The position numbers were made by a program, and so were the translations under genes. DNA of 64,000 nucleotides from assembly GCF_013407855.1 (NCBI RefSeq), contig NZ_JACBZH010000001.1, forward strand, positions 4,774,001-4,838,000. Direction: 5' to 3'. This document shows, one piece after another, positions 37,095 through 45,994 of this stretch; position 1 is the stretch's first letter, and each line of letters begins with the position of its first letter. This stretch comes from Actinopolymorpha rutila (GTDB taxonomy: Bacteria; Actinomycetota; Actinomycetes; Propionibacteriales; Actinopolymorphaceae). The notes beneath the pieces are model-generated. The model saw only the letters and a list, made by a program, of their open reading frames with translations. It did no database searches and had not been told where the DNA came from.

Positions 37095-38780
37095 ATGGGG
37101 CGCACTGACGAGATCGCTGACAGGTACGTCGACGACTACGCCGCCGCCGACCCGGTAGGCGCGACGTTCGCGGGCATCGCGGGCTATGACGACCAGCTCA
37201 CCGACTACTCCCCCGACGGCTTCGACCGGCGGGCCGACCTGGCCCGCGCGGCCGTCCGCGAACTGCAGGCGACCGAGCCGCAGGACGAGCGGGAGACGGT
37301 CGCCCGAGCGGCCATGCTCGAGCGCCTCGGTCTCGAACTCGAGCGCCACGACGCCGGTGTCACCACCAGCGACCTCAACGTCGTGGCCAGCCCGCTGCAG
37401 GACGTCCGCGGCGCCTTCGACCTGATGCCCACCGACAGCGAGGCGGCGTGGGCCACGGTGGCGGCCAGGTTGGCGAGGATTCCCGACGCGCTCGGCGGCT
37501 TCCGGCTTTCGCTCGCCGAGGCCGCCGCGGACGGCCGGGTCGCGGCCCGCCGCCAGATCGACGCCTGTGCCGACCAGTGCCGGTCCTGGCTGCCGCCCGA
37601 GGACGACTTCTTCGGCTCGCTGGTCGCGCAAGCCGGCGTTGACAGCGATGGAGGCGTCGCCGTCGGGTCCGCCCTGCGGGCCGATCTCGCCCGTGGCGCG
37701 GAGGTGGCCCGGCAGTCGGTGGCCGACTTCGAACGCTTCCTGCGCACCGAGCTCGCTCCGAAGGGACGCACGACCGACGGAGTCGGCGAGGCGCAGTACG
37801 CACTCGCCTCCCGCTACTTCCTGGGCGCCGCCGTCGACCTCGCCGAGACCTACGCGTGGGGCTGGGAGGAGCTGACCCGGATCGAGACGGACATGCGTGG
37901 CGTCGCCGATCGGATCGTCCCCGGCGGCTCCGTCGCGGACGCCGTGAGCGCGCTGGACACGGACCCCCAGCGCCGGATCGCCGACAAGGACGCCTTCCGC
38001 GAGTGGATGCAGGAACTCGCCGACCGGACCCTCGCCGAACTCGCGGGGGTCCACTTCGACATCCCGGAGGAGATCCGCCGCATCGAGTGCCGCATCGCGC
38101 CCACCAGTGACGGCAGCATCTACTACACCGCGCCCAGCGAGGACCTTGCCCGCCCGGGCCGGATGTGGTGGTCGGTGCCGAAGGGCGTCACGTCGTTCGC
38201 CACCTGGAAGGAGGTGACCACCGTCTTCCACGAGGGCGTACCCGGCCACCACCTGCAGGTCGCGCAGACCGTCGTACGCAAGGACCTCCTCAACCGCTGG
38301 CAGCGCCTGCTGTGCTGGGTTTCCGGGCACGGTGAGGGCTGGGCGTTGTACGCCGAACGACTGATGGACGACCTCGGCTACCTCGACGAACCCGGCGCGA
38401 AGCTCGGCATGCTGGACGCGCAGGCGTTGCGGGCGGCGCGGGTGGTGGTCGACCTCGGGTTGCACCTCGGCTACCCGATCCCGCCGAACGCCTTCGGCTG
38501 GCGGGTCGGCGAACGCTGGACTCCCGAGCTGGCGCTGGAGTTCATGCTGGCCCACACCCGGGTCGACGAGGACTTCCTGCGCTTCGAGGTGAACCGCTAC
38601 CTCGGCTGGCCGGCGCAGGCCCCGTCGTACAAGGTGGGCGAACGGATCTGGCTCGCCGCCCGCGAGGACGCCAGGGCACGCAAGGGGTCGGCGTTCGACC
38701 TGAAGGAGTTCCACCGCGCGGCGCTCGACCTCGGTGCGCTCGGTCTCGACCCGCTGCGGGACGCCCTCGCCCGCCTGTGA
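37095..38780 (+). CDS. DUF885 family metallo-hydrolase (putative carboxypeptidase)
   Basis: This 561-residue protein is helical and has the metal site HEGVPGHHLQ (H379-E380, H385-H386), followed by GEGWALYAERL, which provides the third ligand region. This is the DUF885 family, related to M32-like metallopeptidases. It has no signal peptide, so a cytosolic dipeptide or oligopeptide substrate is likely, but members are poorly studied. Transcription looks leaderless. It does not share a function with the carboxylase genes upstream as far as can be seen. Confidence 0.82.
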   Translation: MGRTDEIADRYVDDYAAADPVGATFAGIAGYDDQLTDYSPDGFDRRADLARAAVRELQATEPQDERETVARAAMLERLGLELERHDAGVTTSDLNVVASPLQDVRGAFDLMPTDSEAAWATVAARLARIPDALGGFRLSLAEAAADGRVAARRQIDACADQCRSWLPPEDDFFGSLVAQAGVDSDGGVAVGSALRADLARGAEVARQSVADFERFLRTELAPKGRTTDGVGEAQYALASRYFLGAAVDLAETYAWGWEELTRIETDMRGVADRIVPGGSVADAVSALDTDPQRRIADKDAFREWMQELADRTLAELAGVHFDIPEEIRRIECRIAPTSDGSIYYTAPSEDLARPGRMWWSVPKGVTSFATWKEVTTVFHEGVPGHHLQVAQTVVRKDLLNRWQRLLCWVSGHGEGWALYAERLMDDLGYLDEPGAKLGMLDAQALRAARVVVDLGLHLGYPIPPNAFGWRVGERWTPELALEFMLAHTRVDEDFLRFEVNRYLGWPAQAPSYKVGERIWLAAREDARARKGSAFDLKEFHRAALDLGALGLDPLRDALARL

Positions 38781-38886
38781 CCCTCGCGGGCTCGCCCGCC
38801 TCGGCCGGCGGCCAGGCCACCAGGTTCCTTCACACTTCGGTCGAAGTGCCGGTCGGCTTCGGTTCGATCGGCTGAACGTGCACCGC

Positions 38887-39342
38887 TCACCAACCGGTGT
38901 CGTTCCTCACCGCCAAGGCCAGAACGCCGAACTCGAGAATCACAGCCAGCACGGCGAACAACGGATACCAGCGGTACTTCCACTGCGCGGCGAACCAGCC
39001 CTTCCAGGTGAAGTAGCAGGCGGCGCCTCCTAGCACGAGCATGACCGCTACACCCCAGTCATCCCGTTCCAGACCGCGTCGCAACCTGAACCACCCTGCG
39101 ATTACCGCCAGCAGAAACGCGAAGACGGCTGGATACATCACGAGGAAGCGAAGGTCGTCGACGGAGCGGTACCCGAGTCCCCGCCGAAACTCTGCTCGGC
39201 GGGGAGACCGAATCACACCGCTCTCCCGCTCGACCCGTTCGAGTTCCTCGATACTCCTTCGCATTCGGCCGTATCGATAAAATCTGGCCATCGTCAACAG
39301 GAACTTGTCAAGCACCCGGTCAATGGTTCGAAGGACCGCCAT
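38887..39342 (-). CDS. hypothetical small membrane protein
   Basis: This 151-residue protein starts at ATG 39342 with GAGGAGG upstream. The first ~60 residues are basic and probably helical (DKFLLTMARFYRYGRMRR, IEELERVER). Three or four hydrophobic segments follow (FLVMYPAVFAFLLAVIAGW, VAVMLVLGGAACYF, LFAVLAVILEFGVLALAV). The DNA here is visibly less GC-rich than in the flanking carboxylase genes. No family is recognised. It is divergent from the WXG100-like cassette. Confidence 0.6.
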   Translation of the reverse strand: MAVLRTIDRVLDKFLLTMARFYRYGRMRRSIEELERVERESGVIRSPRRAEFRRGLGYRSVDDLRFLVMYPAVFAFLLAVIAGWFRLRRGLERDDWGVAVMLVLGGAACYFTWKGWFAAQWKYRWYPLFAVLAVILEFGVLALAVRNDTGW

Positions 39343-39417
39343 GTGCTGACTGCCCTCCTCGCGGTCGTCCTGTCGGGGTCCGGAGCCTATCGGACGGGAC
39401 AACGCCACCGCGCCGGT

Positions 39418-39475
39418 TCATCCACAGGGTGCTGAACAACTGTCCACAGGCAGTCGTTCGGCGTAGTTGTCCACA
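39418..39475. promoter_or_regulatory. cluster of three DnaA-box-like sites
   Basis: Three direct 9-mers occur: TCATCCACA (39418-39426), CTGTCCACA (39440-39448) and TTGTCCACA (39467-39475). The last equals the strong actinobacterial DnaA box; the others differ at one or two positions. They sit in the 216-bp gap between the small membrane protein gene and the WXG100-like genes. There is no dnaA or dnaN here, so this is not shown to be an origin. Confidence 0.5.
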
Positions 39476-39558
39476 GGAACAAACCGAGGAACGACGCAGA
39501 GTTCGACACCTTCCTAGGCTTCCTGACGTCAGATTCGTCGAGCGGAAAGTACCGTGCC

Positions 39559-39873
39559 ATGAGCCTCACCGTTGTCCCTGATGACCTCGATGACTTCGCC
39601 CGGCTACTTCGGAGGGCAGGTGACGACGCGGAGGCGATCCACGCGCACGCCCGCCGATACGGCGCGATTTCGCTGTCGTCCAGAGGATTGATAGCGCTGG
39701 TAAAAGACTGCCACCAGGAGTTCTATCACCCACTGTGCAACCAACTCGGCGAGCTCGCCCGCCTCTTCGAAAACGCGGAGAAGCAGGTCCGGCTCGCGGC
39801 ATCACGCTACCGATCAACCGACCTCGAGGCGGCGCAGCGACTCGATGGCGCGCTGCCTCCGACCCGACGCTGA
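39559..39873 (+). CDS. WXG100-like (ESX/T7SS-type) small protein
   Basis: This 104-residue protein looks like a helical hairpin of WXG100-like size. It begins SLTVVPDDLDDFARLL, has a turn near residues 35-58 with little WXG character, and a second helix ELARLFENAEKQVRLAASRY. The C-terminal end has Y84-R-S-T-D88, a match to the YxxxD/E type VII secretion signal. It comes first in a three-gene cassette, with the next gene starting 9 bp after its stop. No T7SS machinery genes are in the window. The family assignment rests on size, helices and motif. Confidence 0.6.
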   Translation: MSLTVVPDDLDDFARLLRRAGDDAEAIHAHARRYGAISLSSRGLIALVKDCHQEFYHPLCNQLGELARLFENAEKQVRLAASRYRSTDLEAAQRLDGALPPTRR

Positions 39874-39882
39874 GGCGTGACC

Positions 39883-40653
39883 ATGAACACGGACAACACG
39901 TATGCGGACAGCGGGTTCGCCGACGTGGTGGACCCCCAGGAAAACCTCGTCCACCCGAGCGGCATCAACGGCTATCCCAGGACTCTCCTCGACTCGATCG
40001 ACGAGGTGCTGGCCCTGACCAGCCCTTCTGCCTGGATCCTCGAACTCGTCTACGGAACGATCGGGACGGATCCCTTCCAGGAGGTGGCGGCGCGGCTGGC
40101 AGGAGACTGGAAATGCTTCGCCGACTGCGTCGACCTGTGGCGCATGCTCGGTGACGCCTACGGAGCCGTCGCTACCAACCTGCGCCGTGGAAACTCTCTC
40201 CTCGACGCGACCTGGGACGGCAACGCGGCCGACGCCGCGTTCGACTACTTCCGTGAACTCACGACTTACCTGGACTCGCTCGATCGTGCACTCAAGGCCG
40301 GCTCCGAAGCGTACGAGCGTCTCGCCCTCCTGGTGTGGTACGGCTCCAAAGGACTCGGTGAACTGCTCCAGACACTCATCGACTTCGCGCTCTGCGCAGC
40401 GACAGCTGTTGCCGCCGGAGCCGCTACGGCCACCACGGGAGTCGGCCCGGTCGTCGCGGCGGCAGTTGCAGCAGCGGCGCTCACCAAGGTTGGACAGACG
40501 TGGATTCTCATCACGAAGATGTTGACCAGGATGGAGGTCGGCATCTTCGGAATCTGCGGAAGCGTTGCCCAGCTCTGTTACGCCATCAAGCATCTTCCGC
40601 GGCCACCCACCAACGCTGGGCTTTCCACGGCGCCGCCGACTGGTGACTGGTGA
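39883..40653 (+). CDS. WXG-motif protein with hydrophobic C-terminal half (T7SS-associated, putative)
   Basis: This 256-residue protein has a WDGNAADAAFDYF motif near residue 113, the WXG turn seen in large actinobacterial ESX-associated proteins, followed by a helix LDSLDRALKAGSEAYERLA. A glycine/alanine-rich hydrophobic region (residues ~165-200) could insert into a membrane or act as a pore-type toxin. The C-terminus is Pro-rich. ATG 39883 has GAGG seven bases upstream; GTG 39877 is in frame. It sits in a cassette with a WXG100-like partner and a small acidic protein. The role is unknown. Confidence 0.6.
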   Translation: MNTDNTYADSGFADVVDPQENLVHPSGINGYPRTLLDSIDEVLALTSPSAWILELVYGTIGTDPFQEVAARLAGDWKCFADCVDLWRMLGDAYGAVATNLRRGNSLLDATWDGNAADAAFDYFRELTTYLDSLDRALKAGSEAYERLALLVWYGSKGLGELLQTLIDFALCAATAVAAGAATATTGVGPVVAAAVAAAALTKVGQTWILITKMLTRMEVGIFGICGSVAQLCYAIKHLPRPPTNAGLSTAPPTGDW

Positions 40654-40664
40654 CTGGAGTGCAC

Positions 40665-41036
40665 ATGGTCACGAATTCTGACGCTGGATCGCGTCGAGGG
40701 TCGGAGTCGGATTACGAGAAGGACTTCGATGAGCTCCGGGGGCTCGCCGACGATCCTGGTCGTGATCGTCTCATCCGCCGGTCGCTGGACGTACTCGCCG
40801 CGGACAGCACCCGCCCCGTGCTGCGCGACTTTGCCGAAGACGTTCGCCATGGGCGGATGAGCCTGGCCGAGGCCGCTTCCTCCTCCGCCTACGCGGAGGA
40901 GTTCACCACCCACGTGCGCGGCTTCCTCGACTGGTACTCCCAGCTGTCCGACGACGAGCGAGCGGCGCGGGCCGCCGCGGGCGAGGCCTACCTGGCCTCG
41001 CTCACAGAGGAGGACGACCTCGAGGAAGCCTCATGA
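40665..41036 (+). CDS. hypothetical acidic protein, third gene of the WXG cassette
   Basis: This 123-residue protein is highly charged and helical (FDELRGLADDPGRD, MSLAEAASSSAYAEEF, WYSQLSDDERAARAA). ATG 40665 has GGAG five bases upstream; the in-frame GTG 40650 overlaps the previous stop. There is no membrane segment or known family. Its place directly after a WXG protein with a hydrophobic domain suggests a chaperone or immunity partner, which is a guess from position. Confidence 0.6.
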   Translation: MVTNSDAGSRRGSESDYEKDFDELRGLADDPGRDRLIRRSLDVLAADSTRPVLRDFAEDVRHGRMSLAEAASSSAYAEEFTTHVRGFLDWYSQLSDDERAARAAAGEAYLASLTEEDDLEEAS

Positions 41037-41056
41037 ACGCTTGGAGAGGGACCGGC

Positions 41057-42202
41057 TCACCACTCGGCGAGCGAGCCGTCGTCGCGCCGGAACGTCGGAG
41101 TACGCCACCGGTGGCCCACCTCCGCGGCCCGCGCGACCTCCTTCTCGTCCACCTCGATGCCGAGCCCGGGCTTGGTCGGCCGGGTGACATAACCGTCGGC
41201 GAACCCGAAGACCGACGTGTCCACGAGGTAGTCGAGCAGGTCCGAGCCCTCGTTGTAGTGGATGCCGAGGCTCTGCTCCTGGATCAGCGCGTTGGGGCTG
41301 GCGAAGTCGACCTGGAGCGAGGCCGCCAGGGCGATCGGGCCGAGCGGGCAGTGCGGCGCGAGCGCGACGTCGTACACCTCCGCCTGAGCGGCGATCCGGC
41401 GCACCTCGGAGATCCCGCCCGCGTGGGAGAGGTCCGGCTGCGCGATCGCGATGCCGGCGCTCAGCACGTCCTTGAAGTCCCAGCGGGAGTACAACCGTTC
41501 TCCGGTGGCGATCGGAATCGACGTGGAGGAACAGATCTGGCCGATCTGGTCGGTCAGCTCCGGGACGAGCGGCTCCTCGACGAAGAACGGCAGGTAGGGC
41601 TCGAGGAGCGGCAGGGTCCGCCGGGCCATGGCGACCGTGAAGCGGCCGTGGAAGTCGATGGCGATGTCGAAGTCGGGCCCGCACGCCTCCCGGATGGCCG
41701 CCACCCGGTCGACCAGGGCGAGACACTGCGCGGCGGTGTCCACCCGGCGCATCTCCCCGCCGCCGTTCATCTTGATCGCCGTGAAGCCCTGGTTCTGCAT
41801 GTTCTTCGCGGCGTCGGCCACCACGTCCGGCCGGTCACCGCCGATCCAGCCGTAGACCCGCATCCGGTCGCGGACGTGACCGCCGAGCAGCTGGTACACC
41901 GGCACACCGTGCACCTTGCCGGCGATGTCCCACAGCGCCTGGTCGATCCCGGCGACCGCGCTGGAGAGCACCGGCCCGCCGCGGTAGAAGTTGCCCTTGC
42001 TGAGCACCTGCCAGTGCTCCTCGATGCGCAGCGGGTCCTGGCCGACGAGGTAGTCGGCCGCCTCGTCCACCGCCGCCGCGACGGTGTGCGCGCGGCCCTC
42101 GACGATCGGCTCGCCCCAGCCCGTCACGCCCTCGTCGGTGTCGATTCGCAGGAAGCACCACCGTGGCGCCACGAGATAGGTCGTCAGGCCGGTGATCTTC
42201 AC
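41057..42202 (-). CDS. dgoD: D-galactonate dehydratase
   Basis: This 381-residue enolase-superfamily enzyme turns D-galactonate into 2-keto-3-deoxy-galactonate. The N-terminus KITGLTTYLVAPRWCFLRI, then WGEPIVEGRAHTV, YRGGPVLSSAVAGIDQALWDI, DFHGRF, EEPLVPE and ATGERLYSRWDF follow the E. coli DgoD sequence nearly residue by residue. LAPHCPLGPIALAASLQ supplies the acid. GTG 42202 has AAGGAG eight bases upstream. No DgoA/K partner is seen next to it. It probably works on galactose oxidised by a dehydrogenase elsewhere. Confidence 0.9.
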   Translation of the reverse strand: MKITGLTTYLVAPRWCFLRIDTDEGVTGWGEPIVEGRAHTVAAAVDEAADYLVGQDPLRIEEHWQVLSKGNFYRGGPVLSSAVAGIDQALWDIAGKVHGVPVYQLLGGHVRDRMRVYGWIGGDRPDVVADAAKNMQNQGFTAIKMNGGGEMRRVDTAAQCLALVDRVAAIREACGPDFDIAIDFHGRFTVAMARRTLPLLEPYLPFFVEEPLVPELTDQIGQICSSTSIPIATGERLYSRWDFKDVLSAGIAIAQPDLSHAGGISEVRRIAAQAEVYDVALAPHCPLGPIALAASLQVDFASPNALIQEQSLGIHYNEGSDLLDYLVDTSVFGFADGYVTRPTKPGLGIEVDEKEVARAAEVGHRWRTPTFRRDDGSLAEW

Positions 42203-42384
42203 CCGCGGACTCCTTCCACGCATTCGTCGACGCGACCGAGCACCGTCCGCACGGGGACCGGCACCGGCGTCGCGTACATCCGCGACGACGCTACCGGAGA
42301 CCCGGCCGCCGCGGGCCATGCCCGGCCCGCCGCGACCGGACCCGGCCCACCGGCGCGGTGCGCGGCCCTTCGGACCGAAGGGGC

Positions 42385-42390
42385 TAAGGT
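42385..42390 (+). promoter_or_regulatory. -10 box (TAAGGT) of the metE riboswitch transcript
   Basis: TAAGGT puts the transcription start near 42397, just before the riboswitch fold. Confidence 0.5.
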
Positions 42391-42400
42391 CGGCGGTGCG

Positions 42401-42602
42401 GTTGGTTCACCGGTTCGCTCGCTCGGGCCGGTGAGGCAAGAGGGAACCCGGTGCAAATCCGGGACTGCCCCGCAGCGGTGAGTGGGAACGACAGCCGTGA
42501 GATCGCACTGGGCGGCATCATCAGCCACCTGGGAAGCGACGGCCAGTAGGAAACACCGGAGACGTACTGCCGGTGGCGCCCACGAGTCCGAAGACCTGCC
42601 AT
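42401..42602 (+). promoter_or_regulatory. cobalamin (B12) riboswitch
   Basis: The conserved core is clear: GGTGCAAATCCGGGACTGCC, then CCGCAGCGGTGA, later CCTGGGAAGCG and finally GAGTCCGAAGACCTGCC. These are the B12-box and P-helix elements of adenosylcobalamin riboswitches. It sits 140 bp upstream of metE. In the remaining leader, GAGTTCCC (42721-42728) can pair with the GGGAAGGACTC around the ribosome binding site (42731-42741), which may be the expression platform. When B12 is present it should shut off metE. Confidence 0.9.
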
Positions 42603-42742
42603 CCGTCCGTGGGCCACCCGGCCCGCGGTGGTCCGTGGCCTCGTGGGAAGGCGTTCGGACGACCGGTGGCTTCCGCTGTCGTCGTTCGACCTGGTCCTCC
42701 CCTCGTCCGCCCCGGGCTCCGAGTTCCCGAGGGAAGGACTCC

Positions 42743-45022
42743 ATGGAAACCGTGCGTACGACCGTCCTCGGCTACCCCCGGATCGGGGCGCGCCGTGAGC
42801 TCAAGCGGGCCACCGAGGACTACTGGGCCGGCCGGATCGACGCCGCGGCACTGCACCAGGCCGCCGCCGCGCTGCGCCGCGACACGTGGGAAACCCTGCG
42901 CGACGCGGGCGTCGATCTCGTTCCGTCGCACACGTTCTCGTTCTACGACCACGTACTCGACCACGCCGAACTGTTCGGCGCCGTCCCGCGCCGGTTCGCC
43001 GGGCTGGACGGGCTCGACCGGTACTTCGCGATGGCCCGCGGCACCGAGGGCACAGCGCCGCTGGAGATGACGAAGTGGTTCGACACCAACTACCACTACC
43101 TCGTCCCCGAGCTCGGGCCGGACACCACGTTCCGCACCGCCGGTGCGCGGTCCCGGCCGGTCACGGAGTACGAAGAGGCAGCCGCGCTCGGTGTCACCAC
43201 CCGGCCCGTCCTGCTCGGCCCGCTGAGCTTCCTTCTCCTGGCGAAACCCGCGGTTGACGCACCGAAGGACTTCCGCCCGCTCGACCTGCTCGGCCCGCTG
43301 CTGGACGCCTACGTCGGGCTCCTTGACGGGCTGGCCGACGCGGGCGTGGAGTGGGTGCAGTTGGACGAGCCCGTCCTCGCCGCCGACCGCAACTCCGCCG
43401 AACTGTCCGCGCTGAGGACGGTGTACGACCGCCTGGGATCGCTTGCACACCGGCCGAAACTGATGGTGGCGACGTACTTCGGCCCGATCGGCCCGGCCCT
43501 GCCCGTCCTGGCGGGCACACGGGTGGACGGGCTCGCGCTCGACCTCGTGGCCGGAGCCGCCGACGCGGACCGGATCGCGGCGGCCGGGCTCGGCGATCGC
43601 ACCGTGGTGGCCGGTCTGGTCGACGGCCGCAACGTCTGGCGGACCGACCTGGCCCGCGCAATGTCGGTCGCGGCGTCCCTGCTCGGCTCCGTCGGGGACC
43701 TGGTGGTCGGCACCTCCTGCTCGTTGCTGCACGTTCCGCTCGACCTCACCCTGGAACCCGATCTGCCCGACGGACTGCGCGACCGGCTCGCCTTCGCCCG
43801 GCAGAAGGTCGACGAGGTGGTCCTGCTCGGCCGGGCCCTGCGCGAGGGACACCAGGCGGTCCAACGCGAACTCGCCGCGGCGTCGGCCGCCACCGGCACC
43901 GCCGAGGACACGGTGGACGGGCGGGTCCGGGCCCGGCTGGCCAGCCTGGGCACCGGCACATCCCGGCGCGACTACGCCGAACGCGCCCGGCTGCAGGCCG
44001 GCGCGCTGCCGCCGTTGCCGACGACGACGATCGGCTCGTTCCCGCAGACCGCCCGGATCCGCCGGGCTCGGGCCGACCTGCGCGCCGGCCGGATCGACCA
44101 GGCCGCCTACGACACGCGGATGCGGGGCGAGATCGACGAGATCATCGCGCTGCAGGAGGACATCGGACTGGACGTGCTCGTGCACGGCGAGCCCGAACGC
44201 AACGACATGGTGCAGTACTTCGCCGAACGGCTGTCCGGGTTCGCCGGCACGTCCCACGGCTGGGTGCAGTCCTACGGCACCCGCTACGTCCGGCCGCCGA
44301 TCCTGTACGCCGACGTGGCCCGGCCGCGGCCGATGACGGTGGAGTGGACGACGTACGCCCAGTCCCGGACCGGCAAGCCTGTCAAGGGGATGTTGACAGG
44401 ACCGGTCACCATGCTGGCCTGGTCCTTCGTTCGTGACGACCAGCAACTGGCCGAGACGGCCCGGCAGGTGGCGCTCGCGCTGCGCGACGAGATCCGCGAC
44501 CTGGAGGCGGCCGGCATCCGCTACATCCAGGTCGACGAACCCGCCCTGCGTGAGCTGCTCCCACTGCGGGCTGCGGACCAGCCTGCCTACGTCGACTGGG
44601 CGGTCGGCGCGTTCCGGCTGGCGACCTCCGGCGTCGCCGAGCGGACGCAGATCCACTCGCACATGTGCTACTCGGAGTTCGGCGAGATCGTCGACACCAT
44701 CGACGCCCTGGACGCGGACGTCACCAGCGTGGAGGCGGCGCGGTCGCGGATGGAACTCGTCACCGACCTGGCCAAGGCCGGCTACCGGCGCGGCATCGGC
44801 CCGGGGGTGTACGACATCCACAGCCCGCGGGTGCCCACCGTGGCCGAGATCGAGGAGGCACTCCGGCTGGCGCTGGAGGCGGTGCCGCCCGACCGGCTGT
44901 GGGTCAACCCCGACTGTGGCCTGAAGACCCGCACCTACGCCGAGGTCGAGCCGGCGCTTCGGAACCTGGTCGAGGCCACCCGCCGGGTCCGCGCCAGTTT
45001 GCCCGCCCGCCGACCTGCCTGA
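42743..45022 (+). CDS. metE: cobalamin-independent methionine synthase
   Basis: This 759-residue enzyme transfers a methyl group from methyltetrahydrofolate-triglutamate to homocysteine. TVLGYPRIGARRELK opens the N-terminal domain. In the C-terminal domain TTTIGSFPQT, HGEPERNDMVQYF, TGPVTMLAWSFVR, IHSHMCYSEF, SVEAARS and NPDCGLKTR carry the substrate and zinc residues (His, Cys, Glu, Cys). Length matches the family. ATG 42743 follows AAGGAC. The upstream B12 riboswitch should repress it when cobalamin allows MetH to work. Confidence 0.96.
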   Translation: METVRTTVLGYPRIGARRELKRATEDYWAGRIDAAALHQAAAALRRDTWETLRDAGVDLVPSHTFSFYDHVLDHAELFGAVPRRFAGLDGLDRYFAMARGTEGTAPLEMTKWFDTNYHYLVPELGPDTTFRTAGARSRPVTEYEEAAALGVTTRPVLLGPLSFLLLAKPAVDAPKDFRPLDLLGPLLDAYVGLLDGLADAGVEWVQLDEPVLAADRNSAELSALRTVYDRLGSLAHRPKLMVATYFGPIGPALPVLAGTRVDGLALDLVAGAADADRIAAAGLGDRTVVAGLVDGRNVWRTDLARAMSVAASLLGSVGDLVVGTSCSLLHVPLDLTLEPDLPDGLRDRLAFARQKVDEVVLLGRALREGHQAVQRELAAASAATGTAEDTVDGRVRARLASLGTGTSRRDYAERARLQAGALPPLPTTTIGSFPQTARIRRARADLRAGRIDQAAYDTRMRGEIDEIIALQEDIGLDVLVHGEPERNDMVQYFAERLSGFAGTSHGWVQSYGTRYVRPPILYADVARPRPMTVEWTTYAQSRTGKPVKGMLTGPVTMLAWSFVRDDQQLAETARQVALALRDEIRDLEAAGIRYIQVDEPALRELLPLRAADQPAYVDWAVGAFRLATSGVAERTQIHSHMCYSEFGEIVDTIDALDADVTSVEAARSRMELVTDLAKAGYRRGIGPGVYDIHSPRVPTVAEIEEALRLALEAVPPDRLWVNPDCGLKTRTYAEVEPALRNLVEATRRVRASLPARRPA

Positions 45023-45096
45023 GTCCGGTCGTGTCGGCGCCGCTCACCGCGAGGGGCGCTGGCACGGGCCGCGACCTCTCCGGCCGGGCGACGGCC

Positions 45097-45102
45097 TACC
45101 CT
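45097..45102 (+). promoter_or_regulatory. -10 box (TACCCT) of AraC-family gene, leaderless
   Basis: TACCCT ends seven bases before GTG 45110. Confidence 0.5.
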
Positions 45103-45109
45103 GCTGCAC

Positions 45110-45979
45110 GTGGCGCAGCTTGTCCTGCGGACCGGCCCGGAGATCGCCGAGTACCCGCCGAGGACGACGTTCGGTCCCCGGACCCTCGTCGACTTCGAGT
45201 TCGTCTGGCTGCTGCGGGGCAGCGCCCACTGGCAGTGCGGCGACCACCGGCTCGACCTGCACCCGGGCACCCTGCTCCTGGCAAGGCCCGGCATGCGCGA
45301 CCACTTCCGCTGGGACGCAGAACGCCCCTCCGCACACGCGTACGCACATTTCGGCGTCGCGGACGCGGGCAGCCTGGGCGACCCCGACCGCTGGCCGCTC
45401 ACCAGATCGCTGTCACCGGCGGACCCCATGGCGGCGCTGTGTGAGTACGCGCTGTGGCTCGCGGCCGGCGCCCCGAACCCCGACCTCACCCGGACCGCGG
45501 AGGTCCTGGGCTGGCTGCTCGACCTGTTCGTCCGCGGACCGGTACCCGACGACGTGGCGGCCGACGCCGGGCTGTCGCCACACCTGCGCCGGCTGGCCGA
45601 CTCGGTGGCCGCCGCCTGGCGCAACGACGGCACCCGCCCGCTCTCGCTCGGCGAGCTCGCCGCGGCCGCGGGTGTATCGCCCGGACACCTGAGCCGACTG
45701 TTCCGGGCGGAGTACTCCGTGGGCCCGGTCGCCGCGATGGAACTCGTCCGCCTCGCCCGGGCCGCCACTCTCCTCCAGCGCAGCAACCTCACCGTCGCCG
45801 CGGTCGCGAACGCGTGCGGCTTCAGCAGTCCGTTCCACTTCTCCCGGCGCTTCCGCGCGGTCTACGACGTACCTCCCCGCACCTACCGGAGCGCCCACGC
45901 CACCGACGACCCGCACGAGCCACTCACCCGCGCCGGCGTGCTCCGGCTCGCCCGACGGCTCCTCGCCGACCACACCTGA
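45110..45979 (+). CDS. AraC-family transcriptional regulator
   Basis: This 289-residue regulator has an N-terminal cupin-like sensing domain (RTLVDFEFVWLLRGSAHW, DLHPGTLLLARPG) and a C-terminal double helix-turn-helix (LSLGELAAAAGVSPGHLSRL, TVAAVANACGFSSPFHFSRR). The HTH-containing end closes with DVPPRTYRS. Such regulators usually sense a sugar and switch on nearby catabolic genes. It is convergent with the ADP-ribosylglycohydrolase gene 15 bp away. Which genes it controls is unknown; the neighbouring glycosidase and sugar-acid genes are candidates. Confidence 0.88.
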   Translation: MAQLVLRTGPEIAEYPPRTTFGPRTLVDFEFVWLLRGSAHWQCGDHRLDLHPGTLLLARPGMRDHFRWDAERPSAHAYAHFGVADAGSLGDPDRWPLTRSLSPADPMAALCEYALWLAAGAPNPDLTRTAEVLGWLLDLFVRGPVPDDVAADAGLSPHLRRLADSVAAAWRNDGTRPLSLGELAAAAGVSPGHLSRLFRAEYSVGPVAAMELVRLARAATLLQRSNLTVAAVANACGFSSPFHFSRRFRAVYDVPPRTYRSAHATDDPHEPLTRAGVLRLARRLLADHT

Positions 45980-45994
45980 CCCGCCCGAGGGCAT

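Noticed and set aside
39418..39475. Chromosome origin
   Set aside because: Only three DnaA-like boxes occur, with no dnaA, dnaN or long AT-rich segment.
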